64,000 nucleotides of DNA from contig CM022673.1 in NCBI GenBank assembly GCA_012295275.1, forward strand, positions 18,013,310 through 18,077,309, in the 5' to 3' direction. This DNA is from Chrysomallon squamiferum (lineage: Eukaryota; Mollusca; Gastropoda; Neomphalida; Peltospiridae). Below, in pieces: positions 12,744-24,638 of the stretch (position 1 is its first letter; each line of letters starts with the position of its first letter). The translations under genes and the position numbers were made by a program. The notes under the pieces were generated by a model, which was not told the DNA's origin, did no database searches, and was given only the letters and a program-made list of their open reading frames with translations.

Positions 12744-14891
12744 ATTTCAGCCTGACCCTACAGAAAATACAAACTCACTGAGAGCTTTAGATATAAAATT
12801 GGATGATGAGGTGAGTTATTTTAATGTAACAAACATTCAGATTTATACATGACAACAAATCTTCTAACAAACCATTGTAGTTTCTGCTGGCCATTAACTT
12901 AAACTGCCAAACATTATTTTTAATTCATTTCTTCTAAAGTAATTATATAAAACACTTTTTTTCCAAAGATGTATTAAATGTAAAAATTGGATACGGGAAA
13001 AAAATTTGATGAACAATTTGACAGCAGACTTTAACTCACTGAACTTAACCATGTCTTGAATGTAAAATAATATTTCAGTGGTTTTGTGGGTTACTCCTGT
13101 TATTCAAACATTGTGGTATATGCTTTCCAGTCTCTGGCAACTGTATAAAAAAACAGTCAAGTCAAGTAAAAATGTACTGGATGGACCCAGCATATTTCCT
13201 CTCTCATATCATCATTACATCCTAATGTCTACCTTGCAAAAATTATTAGTAGTGAAATCCCCAATTTCGTTAACTTTATTTAGTGGAACCAGTTTATTTT
13301 CTCTGACACATCTTCATCAAATACTAATATTTACCTTGTAATATTAATTAATAGTGAAATGTTTGATTTCATTAATCCCCACACAGAAAAACAACAAAAT
13401 TACCAAAATAATATACATTTTGCTAGCTTAGACGAGATTTATAGAATTAACATAATTGTTTTTAATTAATTTTTCTTTTAATATTTATATTTACATGACA
13501 AACAAAGAAATATATCTAGACCTATATGCATCTGCCAATATATATATTGAAACAGATTAATCAGAAATAATGTAAACAATTTACTTTTATATATTATTAA
13601 CACATCTTCCTTTTTATTAAATGCAAACTTAATGTTGATAAAATTATTATTAATTTCTTTTTTTCCCAGGTTTCTTGTGTTCTGGTAGGTTATGATCCTT
13701 TTCTTAATATTCCTAAAATTGCCAAAGCAGCCAGCTATCTTCAGAATCCTGATGTTCTGTTCCTAGCAACAAACGAAGATAGCCATCTACCTGTAGCAGG
13801 TAGCAGAATTGTTGTACCAGGTGAAAATTCATTCTTATGTCAGTTTGCATTTGAATTAAGAATAAAATGTATTTGTTTAATTTTTAAATAATAAAAATAA
13901 AAATAATAACTGTAAGATAATTAAGATAATTTTACATTTTCTCTGACTCAAGAACATATTTGTTTCTTTTAATATAATTGAAAAATTATTAATGTGAAGT
14001 TACTTAACTTTATATAATTTTCAGTGTCTACTGGGTTGTAGGGTTTTTGCAGCAATAGATAACATTAGAAATATCTTAGGCACCTTTCTTTTTCTTTTTA
14101 GATCAGTGTCTGTTTGTTTGCAGTCAGCAACAATTAAACATACCAGTAAATTTTTAACATACCAGATTAACATAGTTTTTATAATTAAGTTTTAAGATGA
14201 GCTGTTTATTCTTACAGGTACAGGAACAATGGTGGCTGCTGTGAAGTGTCCAGCCAGACGGGAACCTACAGTTGTAGGAAAACCAGAGAAGCTGATGTTT
14301 GAAGTTCTGCGTGAAACTCACAAACTAGATCCAAGTCGATGTTGTTTTGTTGGAGACAGGTCAGTGTGTCAGTTAATAATGCACGAAAAATTAAGTAAGC
14401 AAATAATGAGAAATTAAATAAATAAAATAAAAATACATTCAAATATCATTATAGAATTCAGTTTATTTCTGATTATTTATGAACTTACTCTGTAAAAAAT
14501 TAATCGCGTGTATAACCATTTGAGTAAAACATAGAAAAAGTATTATTAAAATAACATGTACAGATGAAACAACTATTTTTAATCAGCTGTGTCAACTTTA
14601 AATCGATGGTCTTGTTTTGATGATGGATTCAGATTCATTCAAAATTTCTAATTTTTACATTTTTGTGTAAATGTTGATATAAATAGGTCTGACAGTGTAT
14701 GTATCTGTGTTTTTTTAATCTGCTACAGGATAAACACAGATATATGTTTGGCAAAAAAGTGTGGTTTGAAATCTCTGCTGGTCCTCAGTGGTGTGTGTTC
14801 ATTGTCTGACCTGAGTACAACTCAACACTCAGACCTTCCAGACTTCTACACATCAAGTCTCAAAGATCTCGGAAACTTCATAGACAACTGA
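10626..14891 (+). CDS. PGP/PDXP-like HAD phosphatase, copy C (complete)
   Basis: Eight coding exons: 10626-10704, 11176-11243, 11886-11978, 12156-12293, 12751-12810, 13670-13820, 14218-14359, 14729-14891. They total 894 bp, with every exon the same length as in copy B. The product has 297 residues with intact HAD motifs: FDCDGVLWD (nucleophile Asp in exon 1), VTNNST, VVGKPEK and GDRINTD. The start ATG (AACATGGCG) has a good vertebrate-type Kozak context. Intron 6 opens with sequence almost identical to copy B past the donor, so the similarity to B extends beyond coding sequence in places. A candidate AATAAA is at 15253-15258. Introns carry a (CA) tract at 11421-11451 and an ATT/ATC tract around 12683-12745. 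It is likely a recent duplicate of copy B with retained enzyme function. Confidence 0.92.
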
Positions 14892-16440
14892 TCATTTCTT
14901 AGAACATTATTATAATTATCTACATAGTGTCTATAAAAATCTAGAGTACTAGAAACATTTATTGATGAACAATATATTGTCAAGATAATCACTAGCATGT
15001 GAGTATCTGATCTGTTGTGTGATTTACACAATTCATTTTACTTTATGATTCTAGATTTATTTTTATACTGTTTAACAATCTGCAAAAAATGTTTAGTAGT
15101 GTTTTTTATTTTTACGTTATGTGTAATTGTTTCTGTCAATTTTTTATATATCTTTATATATTTATAGTTAGGTATGACAGTTTTATTTTAAAACAAATTA
15201 TCACAGAAGTGGTTAAGATTGTTTTAAATACAGACATGCAAAGTGATTTGTTAATAAAAAAAGTTTATGATTTATCAGAAAGTTTCTGTTTACATTCTTT
15301 CATATGATCAAATAATATTATTACTTCAGTTATTTTTAGTTATTTTCTACTTTTGTCGAAGTGATTTTTCGTTCAGGGTTTCAGAAATTTAATTTTTATT
15401 TATTACATCATTGTTCAATTTGTTCAATAGCAATATTACGAATATAAAAAAATTAAATCAAAAGCACAACCAGCTGTGTTTTTGAGTAAACTTTTGTTTT
15501 ATGTTGTTTTTCAGTAAAACACTTTTTTTCAGCCCATGTTACATCCTGTGTTGTCAAAAGTGTATCCCAGCTAGCACATTTACGTGGCCCAAAGGTACCC
15601 TACATCTACCCTACATCTACCCTGATCTGCCCTGATCTACCCTGATCTGCCCTGATCTACCCTGATCTGCCCTGATCTGGCAAAGATGTGGGCAACCCTG
15701 GGCCACGTAAAACTTAATTTTCTAGCTTGGGTATATTTTCTATTTTTTATGTTTAGATTAGTTCTTGTTGCTAGAATGAAAGAATATAAATCTAGAAATA
15801 GGTTTGTTTTCTATGATTTCACATGCTTTAAAAAAGAAAAAAACCCATACATGTATATATGTAAAATGTGACAAATATAATCATTAACAGAACAAAGCCT
15901 TTTAAAAAATGTATTTAGTTTTTATTATCTATTTTATAATTAGTTCAGAAAGGATTAATATCACTTCTGTCATTGTTACTGGCACTATTACATTATAATT
16001 GTACTAGTAAGAATAATAATCACAATCCCTTGTATTTCATTCATATTGCATGAACGCCACCTTACATTTCACACCTAATGTCTGAACCTCATCACCAAGC
16101 CTTGCATTTCATATTTAATGTCTTAACCAAACCCTTTCACTTCATGTATGATGTGTGAACCACACAAGTCATCTCAGATTATGTCCTAACCCTGCTACGT
16201 TTGTGTTTATCTTGTACATAATGTGTGAAGGCTACAATTCTGTTTAGTTCATACACTGAGACTGAACAAATGTCAAAGTCCTACTTGCTCATTATTCCCA
16301 CTAACACATTATGAGAAACTATAATTTTGATTTGCAAGATATTTATTTAAATCCACTTTAATCTACCTCAAAAATAACATAAAAGGTCTCCTGGGATTTA
16401 TTATTCACAATTATTTCCTTGATATATTTCTACATTTCTA
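14892..16440. other. intergenic DNA downstream of the phosphatase array
   Basis: It contains the 3'UTR of copy C and a small transposon-like element at 15566-15731. No gene was recognised in the rest. Confidence 0.55.
15566..15731. mobile_element. MITE-like element with inverted ends and a 10-bp tandem-repeat core
   Basis: The left end reads CCCAGCTAGCAC, then ACGTGGCCCA further in. The right end reads TGGGCCACGT and closes with CTAGCTTGGG, giving two nested inverted segments. The centre (about 15598-15679) is a tandem array of the 10-mer CCTGATCTRC, with early variant units CCTACATCTA. TAT flanks both sides and may be the target duplication. It is non-coding, about 166 bp long, and likely a non-autonomous DNA element. 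Confidence 0.6.
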
Positions 16441-17093
16441 CATTTTACTGACAGTGTATTTAATTACATTTGAGTAGATAGTATTTACCAAGTCTACTTA
16501 ATGTATTAAACAGACACAAACATGGAAAATTAAAATGGAGAATTATGGATGACTCAATTAGATTTAATACTGAGAGGTTGAAAGAAAAAATATATTTTCT
16601 AATTACCTTTCGTTCCTGAAATCTGGATACAAAGTGAGCAGATGGCTCAGACAGTCAGTACACTGTTTAGAAGAAGTTATCTAAATAGATCAGATATTTG
16701 AAAACCATCGTTGCTAGGTTTTTAAGATTTTTTTTTCTTCTTTTTCAGTAGAATTATTATAATACCTTAGTATGTCGAACTTTTTATTTATTTATTAGCA
16801 TTGTTATAATACAGACGTTGTTTTCTTCTCTCGTAAATTTATTTTAGATTATACCACAATATAATTAAATAAGCTTAATAACGTTACATCAATTTATTCA
16901 GGTTATTCACCAAGTTATTCTCTGTATATCTGCTTTGTTTATATTTTTTTGTTATTGCTTTCGCTTAACGTCTTCTGGTTATTTATTCAGGTTATTTTTT
17001 GCAGCTCTATATTTTGTTTTTTTTTTTTTTTTTGTTTTTGTTTTTGTTTGTTGTTTGTTTTTGTTTTTGGGTTTTTTTTTTTTGCTGCTTTTT

Positions 17094-17142
<49 letters not shown>

Positions 17143-17761
17143 TAGTTATGTAATTTACTGAGAGGTCGCTTAACGTTTGTCTAGTTTGTCCACTCTGTAC
17201 TCAGATTGATACATCAGTTAAGCGAGATATGATTTTTCTGTTTTAAACTAATTAGCAACACAGAAAGAGATTAAACAAACAGGTAGGTTTGTTTCTTTAA
17301 GTGTCAAGCTGAAATACACTTAGATAAAATGCAAATGTTATAGTACAGATATGAAATAAATCGTCATCTTTCCTAATGACGGGTTCTCTTTAAAGGACAC
17401 CATTAAAGGAATCTTTGCGATTCATGATGAACGTAAAACGCGTTTTGAGCGACGTTTTGTTTTCTGTATCATGTTTTTGTTGTTTACTGTTGTCGTGAAC
17501 TTTGATCTGTTTATAACTCAATAACACATTTTGTAACATACCGTAGCGAAAAACAACAAGGATGAACGCGCTTGAACGTTTATTATTGTTGTTGTTTTTG
17601 CTGTTGCTTATATAATTTATTCGTACTCTTGAACAACTATTCACGTGGTTGTTCATCAAAATAATGTTATATTCAGTTATTTATTCGCGATAGCACGTTT
17701 ATTTTGAAAAAAAAAATTAGGTACACCGATGTATACAAAATACGCTCACTTTGTAAATAAT

Positions 17762-17810
<49 letters not shown>

Positions 17811-18305
17811 GTAAAATGCGAATATAGGACAAAAATACAGAGGCGGACAAAAGCCTGATTTGCAAGGTAAGATGGGCCCCCACCCATAGAAAAAAAGAAG
17901 AAGCAAACAACAACTTTATTCAAGTGTAATGGCATGATTATTTTTGAAAATTTAATATAATTTCCGAAAATAATATCAAAACTGCAGACGTCATTGGATA
18001 GATAGTATGACTCCATGAAAAAATCATTTCCTGTTTTCTAAAGTTAATTATTAATGGTAGAATATATATATATATATATATTTGTACTGCCACTATTTTA
18101 TATTTGGTTTTCACTGCGGGGGGCTTTTGTCCTACTTTGCATTTCTACTGGATGGTTTATGTCATCTTGTGCATTTTTAGAATTTGAGTTGCTGTTGTTC
18201 TGGGAGGCTTTTGTAAGTTTCCCGTAAAATGCAGCAAAATAAAAACAAGCACAGAGAATAATATAGTCACGTCATGTTTCTCTCAAACTCAGCTTCGCTT
18301 AATTA
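16441..18305 (+). repeat. left arm of a large inverted repeat (about 1.87 kb)
   Basis: The reverse complement is found at 22844-24638. Matching landmarks in opposite order include the (GA)n tract (17096-17140), the 17390-17659 segment that encodes the same 89-residue shadow frame as 23460-23729 on the other strand, the (AAT)n tract (17762-17810) and the MITE-like element at 17825-18134. The pairing stops abruptly outside 16441 and inside 18305. Open frames here are by-products of simple sequence and have no recognisable product. Confidence 0.88.
17825..18134. mobile_element. MITE-like element inside the left arm, TIR TAGGACAAAA
   Basis: It is bounded by the perfect 10-base inverted ends TAGGACAAAA (17825-17834) and TTTTGTCCTA (18125-18134). 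Further internal copies of GGACAAAAGCC lie in both orientations. The TA at each outer edge may be the target duplication. The mirrored copy is at 23000-23312, so insertion probably preceded formation of the inverted repeat. Confidence 0.5.
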
Positions 18306-19429
18306 CGTTTTCGCTTTTTACGATATTTTCCAAACATTCAGTTGTCAATTTTCCTTATTTCCCTGTTATGTTTTATTAATCTAAACTACAAGTTGTATCA
18401 GTATACTATTTATTACGTATTACTTATGTTTTATTCTAAATTACAAGTTATATCAGTATATTATTTATTATTTTCTGACGTTTTACTATTGTTCACGGTT
18501 GATTATTATTCTAATTATCACAAACTTTCTTTTTAATTGATACAAATTATAGAAGAGTCATTTCAACATTTGTTATCAATTTAAATTACCAATTCGGAGG
18601 CAGAATCATTGACAGTTTTTGACTATCGCTGTATGGTTCTGACATCCAAATGCATACACTCACCCTTCACCAATACCTCTTCGACTCCCCTCTCTGTTGT
18701 TTTTTGTGTGAGGGTGCTTTATGCATCCGGCCATATGATTGGATGAATATATGTAATGTATGGATGAAGTACATGTTTTATTAAATATATTATCACCTGT
18801 TTGTGATATTGCTGAGATAGTAATACAGTTGATGATGTATAGGTACTGAACATATTGATGTTTTCAGCTATTATCCATCCATTCATCCAATCATCCACCC
18901 ATCCATCCATCCATTCAACCATCCATCTATTCATGTGTAATTGTATGTTTATGTATGTATGTATCTTATTTTATGATGCCCTCAACATAAATACCGCAAA
19001 TTAAGACAAACATATATATACAGTTACCTTAGTGCAGACTGTTAACACCACTAGTGGACACTCAAAAATGATTTTCTCTTTGGAAAACAACGGGAAATAA
19101 CGTATTTCATATTTCATAATATGACACATTACGTATGTTTGCAAACCTCTGTAAAATATATTTACACCGGTATGTGAAGCTAAAATTGGTAAAATCATTC
19201 ATTCGCTATAGATAAAAATAAAATAGGCTTTATGAAAAACACACACACGCACACATAGATACATACATAATCTCGCAGTCAGTATCTTTGAAAATTCATA
19301 TCTGTCTTTCTCCTTGTACAACAAACATAGTTTAAGAGCGGGTCTGTAAGCAATTTACAATAGGAGTGTAATTATTAAGAACACACGGACAAAAACAGGA
19401 TGGATAAAGAATTACGGTGTACTAGTACA

Positions 19430-20200
19430 TACAAAAGTAACATATAAGCTGAATTTCAGTTGGATAAGATTTATGAAGTTACTTTTGAAAAGATGTTTGA
19501 GATCCTGCTTGAATGTGATAGTGGACTTTATGAAATAAATGTCAAACTGAAGAGAAGACTGAGAAAGGAAATTTGTACTGTGTGACATATGTTATTATTT
19601 ATTAGGTATGTAGTTTGTTTGGAGCGAAGTTGCAAACCTAACAAGCTTAATTTTTCGCACTAACACTAATTAAACACACTCATTCCATAATCATTTCCAA
19701 TATTATTACCAAGGCAATGTCACAGCCGCTGAAAAAAATCAAACAAAAAGATGAATATTACTAAATAAACGATCACAAAAAAGAAAGCTATTTTTAGATC
19801 ACAACAGTTGGGGAAACAGAAGTCAAGTCACCGTGGATTTTGTTTTCTCTTTTTGGTTCATCAGAAATTAATAAAATGAACAAAACCGTCTCAGCTATTG
19901 TGCTGAAGACCTTCAACCTACAGTCTGTAACAGATGAATCTAAATACTTTGATGGTTTACTAGCCCAGATGAAGGCACAGTCAGATATCATGTGCGTATC
20001 AGGCTCCGATATCATTTCAGCCCAAATTTAATCAATTTTGTTGACAAACAAGAACATTTAAACAGAAATCTTGAGCTTCTTGTTGCGGAGAATCGTCTTG
20101 ATCAGTAGCTTTCTGAACTTGCTTCAGTGGCTATGACTTAACGCATGGTTCGGCAGAAAACACGCTCTGGTGGCGTCTCTGAGGTCAAGCCGTTTGTTGC
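19430..20200 (+). pseudogene. decayed coding fragments of unknown origin in the inverted-repeat spacer
   Basis: An open stretch starting near 19450 after a TTTCAG reads LDKIYEVTFEKMFEILLECD. A second runs from about 19855, MNKTVSAIVLKTFNLQ onward, ending SGSDIISAQI. A frameshift near 20028 then continues a coiled-coil-like sequence, FVDKQEHLNRNLELLVAENR, interrupted by two in-frame stops. The pattern of open segments broken by a frameshift and stops suggests a degenerate gene, perhaps a mobile-element gag-like protein. I do not recognise the family. An AATAAA occurs at about 20383. Confidence 0.3.
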
Positions 20201-20852
20201 ATAGTTCCCTCAAGCTTTAGTTTTAGTGTATTTTTTGTTAAAAAGATCAAATATTGCATTTCCTGATGATATCTTTTTAAAAAGGGTTTGATGTTCGGAA
20301 AGAGTCAAAAGATTTTATATACAATTTTACATCAAAGTTTTTTACAGCTTTCGGGTGGCAAACACTTTTATGTTGGAAAAAATAAATAAAGCTGAGATAT
20401 TAATCTTTGTTTGGCTGAGTTTGTTTGTATGAAGAAAGCTTCTAGACATAACTTCTAGACGTAAACGCAAAAAGTAGCATATGAATGATGTTTTGGATAA
20501 ACGATCTAGATCCATAACGAAATGGTATCTACTTCTGACTGAAGTTAAATTCCTTCTTTTCTTTCAGCTTTTAAAAGAACTCTGTCAGATGCATTTTCTC
20601 GCGGCTTTTATCAGCAATAATAATTGTAATGTTTTACTAGAAATATACTGAATTTACATAACAACTATGTACGTCATATCTCTTGTATTGTTGTCATGGC
20701 AACGTATTTACTTCATTTCCTTGTATTAAATCCTCTTTGTAGATCATTCTCTGCCAGATGTTATAGCAACTCACAGATTATTTTTACAGCTAAAGAAATG
20801 ATTTAGTATACACTAAATAGTTTGTGAACGAATAGTTAAAAGTATTACAGAA

Positions 20853-20943
20853 ATGTGCAACATGTCCCCAACTTGGGATGACCAAAATGGATGCGGTAAT
20901 GGAACTGTGGAAATAAACGATACATCACTGGATTCTATTGGCA
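20853..20943 (+). other. orphan exon-like open frame with a good splice donor
   Basis: An ATG opens a 30-codon frame with two N-x-T sequons (GNGTV, INDTS) and ends in GCA followed by the strong donor GTAAGT. This looks like a first coding exon for a secreted or membrane-protein N-terminus. No partner exon was found in the window on this strand, and the frame reads on into hydrophobic intron-like sequence. It could equally be chance. Confidence 0.2.
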
Positions 20944-21135
20944 GTAAGTTTTTCATTTTTATGACTCTTTCTCTAGCTCTCGGTGTTTTTGCTGTGTGTT
21001 TGTGTAATTATAGAGGGAATAACGTTTTGCTATCTTACGGGATCAGCTTTACTTGCGAAGGTAAGAATGGCGAACTGCAGCGAGGACAGAGCTGATTTCT
21101 TAAGACAGTAACCAGTCATTTATAATAATAATAAT

Positions 21136-21183
<48 letters not shown>

Positions 21184-21491
21184 AAAAACTAAATGAAACT
21201 GTTTTATTTCTCAGTTAACTGCTCCTGGCAGCTTTTTGTTTTGTTAAAGCTGTGCATCAAACACATTTTTTTCTTTTAATTTTTGTTTAACAAAATAGTT
21301 CTTAAATAAAAAAATAAAAAATAAAAATAAAAAAACCCCAACAACCCCCCCAAAATTCAGTAAAACTGTTTTCTGAATTGTCTTTTAAGACCTAAACCAA
21401 TAAATAAACACTAAAGAATTAACATCTTTTTCCGAATATATGGATTTTATAAAGAAAAATGTCCGACTTAGGTTTAAACTGACTTACGACC

Positions 21492-21529
<38 letters not shown>

Positions 21530-21707
21530 GACTTTAATTCCAAAACGATATAAACGCTAAAAAAAAAAAAAAATAAAAAAAAGAAACCCCCAAAGTCTGT
21601 CTACGCCTCTGATCTACACAGTAGACTGTAGACCTTGATTGCAAAACGTTATAAACTTCAGAGCAGAAATAGTCATTTTTCTCAAAACAAATAAAATAGA
21701 ATTAAAT

Positions 21708-22414
21708 GCTTCATATATATGTATATCAAATGAAAAGGTGAATGACATTTCACCGAATGACATTAACAAAAGAACGACTAAGCAATGACATCATAATCAC
21801 CAAGAAAAAATATTTCTTTCTTTTCATCTTTCTTTTTACAGTTATTTATATTAGTCTTTTTATTAATCCTGACATTTCTACTTCGGATTTGACATAATAT
21901 ATTTGATATTTCGTTAATACTGTACTTAAAGGAAACAAAAAAAAAAAAAAAAAAAAAAAAAAACAACTAAAAAACCCACTATGAATCTGAGCATAATGCA
22001 GAAGATATTTAAACGTAGCCAACATGGAGAAGAAGAAGAGGAAGACTAAAATCGAGGATGATTATGTAGGCATGTTATAAAAAAAGCAGATGTGATTACA
22101 AACCTACAGATATTTCTATAACTGTTTAATTTGGTTAGAAGCATTTCAATAGTTTTGTAATAAAAAAAAAATAAAAACATTTTTCGTTACAATTGCAAAG
22201 ATCGTAGAATGCCTTTAGAAGATTGAAATATCAAACATATTATGTCAAATCCGAAGTAGAAATTTCAGGACTAATATAAATAACTGTAAAAAGAAAGATG
22301 AAAAGAAAGAAATATTTTTTCTTGGTGATTATGATGTCTTTGCTTAGTCGTTCTTTTGTTAATGTCATTCACCTTTTCATTTGGTATACATATGTATATA
22401 TATATATATGAAGC
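21708..22414. repeat. second, smaller inverted repeat nested in the spacer
   Basis: The left arm 21708-21912 (about 205 bp) is the reverse complement of the right arm 22225-22414 (about 190 bp), separated by about 312 bp. Landmarks are GAATGACATT with ACGACTAAGC and their complements, and TTCTACTTCGGATTTGAC with its complement. It has no coding content and is likely a fold-back element or an inverted duplication. Confidence 0.8.
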
Positions 22415-22843
22415 GTTTCGTTCCAAAACGCTATAAATCCATTTTCTTTATTTTAGAAAAATGTTTATTTCAGTAGACACCTTCTCAGTAACATTTGGAA
22501 AGGAACAGTTACTGGGATAAGAACCAGCTTTTTAAGTTCAGTTTATAACCAACAAATAGAGAACAGTAGAAATTATTTTGGTGATACAGTAACCAGTTCG
22601 TATTCTAAAATCATATATCAATGCCGTTGTTAACCCCTGTATGTCATACACCCCATCTGTCACACAGTTTGTAATAAGAAACGTAACGGTTGAAGCAAAA
22701 TTTACACTGCAGCTTATTATAAAGTATACTTTGCTGGAATGTTCAGGACTGAATCTGATTTAGAGAAAATTCAGTATCTTTCAGTCGGAAAATTCAAACA
22801 TCGTATGTATTTTAACGAAATCGGTTTCAGCTTTGAGACTTAC

Positions 22844-23987
22844 TAATTAAGCGAAGCTGAGTTTGAGAGAAACATGACGTGACTATATTATTCTCTATGC
22901 TTGTTTTTACGGGAAACGGACAAAAGCCTCCCAGAACATTAGCAACCCAAATTCCAAAAATGCACAAGATGACATAAACCATCCAGTAGAAATGCAAAGT
23001 AGGACAAAAGCCCCCCGCAGTGAAAACCAAATATAAAATCGTGACAGTACAAATATATATATATATATATATATTCTACCATTAATAATTAAGTTTAGAA
23101 AACAGGAAATGATTTTTTCATGGAGTCATACTATCTATCCAATGACGTCTGCAGTTTTTGATATTATTTTCGGAAATTATATTAAATTTTCAAAAATAAT
23201 CATGCCATTACACTTGAATAAAGTTGTTGTTTGCTTCTTCTTTTTTTCTATGGGTGGGGGCCCATCTTACCTTGCAAATCAGGCTTTTGTCCGCCTCTGT
23301 ATTTTTGTCCTATATTCGCATTTTACTTATTATTATTATTATTATTATTATATAGACATTATTTACAAAGTGAGCGTATTTTGTATACATCGGTGTACCT
23401 AATTTTTTTTTTCAAAATAAACGTGCTATCGCGAATAAATAACTGAATATAACATTATTTTGATAAACAACAACGTGAATAGTTGCTCAAGAGTACGAAT
23501 AAATTATATAAGCAACAGCAAAAACAACAACAATAATAAACGTTCAAGCGCGTTCATCCTTGTTGTTTTTCGCTACGGTATGTTACAAAATGTGTTATTG
23601 AGTTATAAACAGATCAAAGTTCACGACAACAGTAAACAACAAAAACATGATACAGAAAACAAAACGTCGCTCAAAACGCGTTTTACGTTCATCATGAATC
23701 GCAAAGATTCCTTTAATGGTGTTCTTTAAAGAGAACCCGTCATTAGGAAAGATGACGATTTATTTCATATCTGTACTATAACATTTGCATTTTATCTAAG
23801 TGTATTTCAGCTTGACACTTAAAGAAACAAGCCTACCTGTTTGTTTAATCTCTTTCTGTGTTGCTAATTAGTTTAAAACAGAAAAATCATATCTCGCTTA
23901 ACTGATGTATCAATCTGAGTACAGAGTGGTCAAACTAGATAGAGCTTCAGAAGACGTTAAGCGACCTCTCAGTAAATTACATAACTA

Positions 23988-24060
<73 letters not shown>

Positions 24061-24638
24061 CAAAAAGCAGAAAAAAATCAATAACAAAAACAAAAACAAC
24101 AACAACAAAACCCCCAAAACCAACCAACTACAAACAAAGCAGATATACAGAGCTTCAAGAATAACTTGGTGAATAACCTGAATAAATTGATGTAACGTTA
24201 TTAACCTTATTTAATTATATCGTGGTATAATCTAAAATAAATTTACGAGAGAAGAAAACAACGTCTGTATTATAACAATGCTAATAAATAAATAAAAAGT
24301 TCGACATACTAAGGTATTATAATAATTCTACTGAAAAAGAAGAAAAAAAAATCTTAAAAACCTAGCAACGATGGTTTTCAAATATCTGATCTATTTAGAT
24401 AACTTCTTCTAAACAGTGTACTGACTGTCTGAGCCATCTGCTCACTTTGTATCCAGATTTCAGGAACGAAAGGTAATTAGAAAATATATTTTTTCTTTCA
24501 ACCTCTCAGTATTAAATCTAATTGAGTCATCCGTAATTCTCCATTTTAATTTTCCATGTTTGTGTCTGTTTAATACATTAAGTAGACTTGGTAAATACTA
24601 TCTACTCAAATGTAATTAAATACACTGCCAGTAAAATG
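22844..24638 (-). repeat. right arm of the large inverted repeat (about 1.80 kb)
   Basis: It pairs with 16441-18305. The arms differ mainly in simple repeats: the (CT)n tract here (23990-24058) is longer than the left-arm (GA)n, and the (ATT)n tract is about half as long as its left-arm partner. A few indels occur near 24060-24150. The complementary arms could form a very long hairpin or a cruciform. Confidence 0.88.
23000..23312. mobile_element. MITE-like element inside the right arm, TIR TAGGACAAAA
   Basis: This is the mirror image of 17825-18134. Ends are TAGGACAAAA (23000-23009) and TTTTGTCCTA (23303-23312). Additional GGACAAAAGCC motifs sit at 22918-22928, 23002-23012 and, inverted, at 23282-23292. 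It is non-coding. Confidence 0.5.
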
